A stretch of DNA of 64,000 bases from the NCBI RefSeq assembly GCF_000003815.2, contig NC_049989.1, forward strand, positions 9,303,724 through 9,367,723, read 5' to 3'. Positions within the stretch are counted from its first letter, which is position 1. Every line of letters begins with the position of its first letter. The notes under the pieces are model-generated. The model had not been told where the DNA came from and did no database searches. It worked only from the letters and a program-made list of their open reading frames with translations. Source of the stretch: Branchiostoma floridae. Taxonomy: Eukaryota; Chordata; Leptocardii; Amphioxiformes; Branchiostomatidae. Of this stretch, positions 61,456 to 64,000 are shown one piece after another. Position numbers and translations under genes: made by a program.

Positions 61456-63539
61456 CTGGAACACACAAAACAGTTTTGACCATCAAACACCTCACACTGG
61501 AAATAGTGTCCATGAAATTTCAAGGCGGAAAATGGGAAACACATTCCACACCTATTTAATCACTCACCCACAAAAGCGCGCGAAAAGTCTTTCTCACTTT
61601 CGTTTCAACGCCATTTGCTTCAGCAGAATAGCACTCATCTCAGCAGACGTTGCAATCAATTACAAGTTTACTGGTAGTAGTAGATGACAGCAATGGCAGA
61701 ACAATTAGAAGTGAACAACGGCTACTGTAAGAACGGAAAGCCCATCAAAATATGTAAGTGGCATTTTGCTCCAATACAGCTTGTCATATTTCATTTAATT
61801 TACTAACTTGTTGCACAGAGTATTGACGTTCTTTTTCCCTCTGTTCCTCCCCATCCTAACACAGCAACACGGATGGTGTAGTTGGACGCAGGACGAAGAT
61901 TCTCAAATCGTTTTGTGCTTGTTCCACCTAGTAGGTCATCTGACTTTTTCCATGTTTCATTTGGACCAGATGCCGAAATGTGGACGCGAACTTCAGGATC
62001 AGACAATGGCCACCAGCCTATAATAATTAAAATGGGACAATGATTGAGCAAGTTGCTATCAGCGTGATATGAATTGCTTAATACGGTGTTGCCGTATGTA
62101 TCATGTCTATGTTCCAAATACTGTAAATGCAGACTTTTGCGGTGGTTTAATGTTCGCGGTTTTCGTGGTGACCGCTTCACCGCGAACTTAAAACCACCGC
62201 GAAAAGTTATTTATCCCGCTACCGCGAAATTGAATCCCCTGGAACTTAAATGTATTTACAGTACCTTTTTCAGAACAATAAGTCTTATGACATGAATGGC
62301 ATCTGAAAGTACAATAGTTCTGTGCCAACGTTTTCCACAGAATGTGTGTACTGCAACGACAACTCCATACCTGTTACAGCCGTCCAACTGATTGAGATGG
62401 ATGTTGTGCCATAGGAAGTCACACAGAGTCCAGTTACCGTTGGAATCTCTGAAAGCGAAAGAAGAAATACTATTATGAATACTGACATATATATATCTAT
62501 AATGTACACTTTATTTTTTTCTGCGTCATATATCTCAAAGTGAGAGGTCTGTTTATGCCATATTGTAATGACTATCCGTATACAATTTGATGACCAAGTA
62601 GCAATATAATCATCGTACATCATCAGTGCACGTTTACACAGGTCCTGTATCAGAAGGTCCTCTTAATTTCTCTATTAGTGAGAGGATGATACTAATGGTG
62701 ATGACCGTACTTGATTAATTATAACAGATCATCGACTTGGAAACACTGGACGCTGGACTGGACAAATGTCATGGAAAATAATGCTCTTTGATAACCTGTT
62801 GTAACATTTTTTGATATGAATGAGCTCAGCACTGGTTCTTCCTGAGATCCAGCCATTGACATGACGGTAATTGTATACTTTGAGTTCGGCATTAAATCAT
62901 GAAATACACGTGAGTAGAGGATTCCTTTTCCTTCTTTGGTCCAAACGTCAAGGGTTTCGTTATACTGGGCTCGGGTCCGGCTAGCAGCAATACAATTCAA
63001 TCTGTATCCAATGATTTCTGTTGGGTCTGGCGGAGGTTGCCATGATACCCTGACAGAATTACTGGTGACTTAATCAGTAGAAATGCTCGTGATGGTTTGT
63101 GGCTCTGAAATAAAATTTTAAGTGATCGATGAGACCTGAGAAGATTGTAATACTTCTGGTTACCTTTTTCAAACGCATAGCATGGATCATTGACTCTTTT
63201 AGAATCCTAGAATACTTTGAGGACCGATACATAAACTGGATAATTCATCTGGACAATATTTATAAGTGTGCAGAATTGAAATAAAGACCAAGGAAGTGAC
63301 GAGGGTAGTATGCAGTTGGAATGTATGTGATAGCTTTATGGTCGTGATATATAGAAAGAATTGTTGCAGTGTAAGGAAATGTACATGTCTTACTTGTTAC
63401 AACGGAGCAAATATTCTGCTACAATCAGAGTTAGTTTATTGGCTTCATTTTACCATTACAAATTAACCAATTTACAGATTTGGGGGGATGGTCGACTTCC
63501 CATACTTAAAAAGACAACGTTGTCATGGACTCACTCACC
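52619..63539 (-). CDS. Giant fibronectin type III repeat membrane protein, 5' end beyond window
   Basis: Visible coding exons on the minus strand: 62796-63104, 62371-62448, 61808-62017 and 52619-61455, all joined in phase 1 with AG/GT borders. A further minisatellite exon ending at 63539 probably precedes them. Together they encode about 32 FN3 domains followed by two hydrophobic segments and a 54-residue tail. The domains share W-x-x-A-x-GD-K-D-x-Y early and L-x-PGRLY-x-V-x-V-x-T-x-SG late, a style like the FN3 ectodomains of R3-type receptor tyrosine phosphatases (PTPRB, PTPRQ), but no phosphatase domain follows. No known orthologue recognised. The role is unknown; FN3 arrays usually serve adhesion or act as spacers. 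One exon carries an in-frame stop (63070-63072) and the large exon carries a 100-N gap. Confidence 0.88.
58849..58948. other. Assembly gap (100 N) inside the FN3 array
   Basis: A round 100-base gap falls in the tenth FN3 domain of the large exon. The frame happens to continue across it. The 34 unknown residues are about 15 fewer than a normal domain needs between the flanking sequences (EGGIGER and SYILTIQT), so 100 is probably a placeholder and the true number of domains may be larger. Confidence 0.9.
61808..62448 (-). CDS. FN3 domain split over two exons
   Basis: Exons 62371-62448 (EIPTVTGLCVTSYGTTSISI then SWTAVT) and 61808-62017 (WWPLSDPEVRVHISASG ending GKRTSILCAT) together make one FN3 domain, with a phase 1 intron between the B and C strand regions. 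The donor of the second exon is gttagt at 61807. The intron holds the MITE at 62119-62263. These split domains contrast with the uninterrupted array downstream. Confidence 0.85.
62119..62263. repeat. MITE with tactgtaaat ends (family shared with 45768-45932)
   Basis: Ends are tactgtaaat (62119-62128) and atttacagta (62254-62263), a perfect 10-bp inverted pair. Inside, ttcgcggttttcgtggtga is followed by gcttcaccgcgaacttaaa and aaccaccgcgaa, again inverted. 145 bp. It lies in an intron of the FN3 gene. Confidence 0.8.
62796..63104 (-). pseudogene. FN3 exon with an in-frame stop codon
   Basis: Exon with acceptor atttcag at 63105 and donor cag/gttatc at 62795, phase 1 at both ends like its neighbours. 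It reads EPQTITSISTD, then TAA (63070-63072), then VTSNSVRVSWQPPPDPTEII and on through PNSKYTITVMSMAGS to NVTT, a clean FN3 domain. One base change would explain the stop, so it may be a sequencing error, a null allele, or true gene decay. It is marked as broken only for this exon, since the rest of the gene is open. Confidence 0.7.
63105..63538 (-). other. Intron of the FN3 gene
   Basis: Lies between the putative minisatellite exon (donor ctag/gtgagtgag) and the FN3 exon at 63104. No other features seen. Confidence 0.6.
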
Positions 63540-64000
63540 TAGACTTGATCCCATCCTTGTCCTAGGTGATCTCTCCACTGTCCCAGGTGATATTTCCCTT
63601 GTTCCATGTGATCTCTCTACTGTCCCAGGTGATCTCTCTACTATTCCAGGTGATCTCTCTACTGTCCCAGGTGATCTCTCTACTGTCCCAGGTGATCTCT
63701 CTACTGTCCCAGGTGATCTCTCTACTGTCCCAGGTGATCTCTCTACTGTCCCAGGTGATCTCTCTACTGTCCCAGGTGATCTTTCCCTTGTTCCATGTGA
63801 TCTCTCTACTGTTCCAGGTGATCTCTCTACTATTCCAGGTGATCTCTCTACTGTCCCAGGTGATCTCTCTACTGTCCCAGGTGATCTCTCTACTGTCCCA
63901 GGTGATCTCTCTACTGTCCCAGGTGATCTCTCTACTGTCCCAGGTGATCTCTCTACTATCCCAGGTGATCTCTCTACTGTCCCAGGTGATCTCTCTACGT
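63539..64000 (-). CDS. Probable exon encoding a PGTVERS heptad repeat (21-bp minisatellite)
   Basis: About 21 units of 21 bp run to the window edge (plus-strand unit ggtgatctctctactgtccca, units in register from 63544). On the minus strand each unit reads P-G-T-V-E-R-S with no stop in this frame over 460 bases, ending in PRTRMGSSL and a strong donor (ctag/gtgagtgag at 63539/63538). The exon ends in phase 1, exactly what the FN3 exon at 63104 needs. It would form a low-complexity hydrophilic stalk N-terminal to the FN3 domains. Two other frames across the units are also partly open (WDSREIT ends in a stop at the donor side), so coding is likely but not proven. The last three bases of the window deviate from the unit. 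Confidence 0.5.
63544..64000. repeat. 21-bp minisatellite with a nine-unit higher-order repeat
   Basis: Units start at 63565 and every 21 bases after that; 63544-63564 is a diverged first unit. Variant units (tttcccttgttcca, then tgtgatctc, then ctattcca) occur in the same order starting at 63586 and at 63775, 189 bases apart, followed each time by near-identical canonical units. The array continues beyond the right edge. Confidence 0.95.

Noticed and set aside
61456-61513. ATG at 61513 as the start of the giant FN3 protein
   Set aside because: A clear acceptor (tgttccag) lies between it and the first FN3 residues, and the exon at 61808-62017 joins in phase, so this ATG is intronic.
63544-64000. 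CRISPR-like array
   Set aside because: The units are directly adjacent 21-mers without unique spacers, in an animal genome. It is a minisatellite.

Overview
The window reads as a chordate nuclear genome, most likely an amphioxus (Branchiostoma). Genes are split by GT/AG introns, the proteins are animal families closest in layout to vertebrate ones, GC content is moderate, and the introns are crowded with short terminal-inverted-repeat elements of the kind amphioxus is known for. I see no bacterial, viral, rRNA, tRNA or CRISPR features. Two runs of N (47866-48169 and 58849-58948) mark assembly gaps.

Layout from left to right. (1) MRPS25, a small mitochondrial ribosomal protein gene on the + strand (two coding exons, 451-1702). 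(2) A gene-free stretch of about 7.4 kb that holds several foldback elements. (3) A complete TMEM132-family gene on the - strand, rebuilt here as ten phase-compatible coding exons from 37211 down to 9092 (1134 residues, signal peptide to cytoplasmic tail), with introns of up to 9.2 kb. (4) An SLC15A4-like proton-coupled peptide/histidine transporter on the - strand (seven visible exons, 47865 down to 40982); its first residues fall in an assembly gap, and one intron carries an internally deleted mariner element. (5) A repeat-rich intergenic stretch, 48.2-52.6 kb. (6) A very large fibronectin type III (FN3) repeat membrane protein on the - strand, from 52619 to beyond the right edge. One exon of about 8.8 kb encodes about 30 FN3 domains, two hydrophobic segments and a short tail. 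Upstream exons add two more FN3 domains, one with an in-frame stop. They are probably preceded by an exon made of a 21-bp minisatellite that reads as a seven-residue repeat.

These genes do not form an operon or an obvious single pathway. The most informative neighbourhood is SLC15A4 next to TMEM132, which also lie together on human chromosome 12q24 (TMEM132C, SLC15A4, GLT1D1, TMEM132D), so this looks like ancient chordate linkage. The most unusual locus is the FN3 gene: a giant intronless FN3 array, a charge pattern that argues for an unexpected topology, a probably coding heptad minisatellite, and a broken upstream exon.

All exon boundaries were read by eye from splice signals and reading-frame continuity. 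No alignment or database search was run, so family names rest on recognised sequence motifs.
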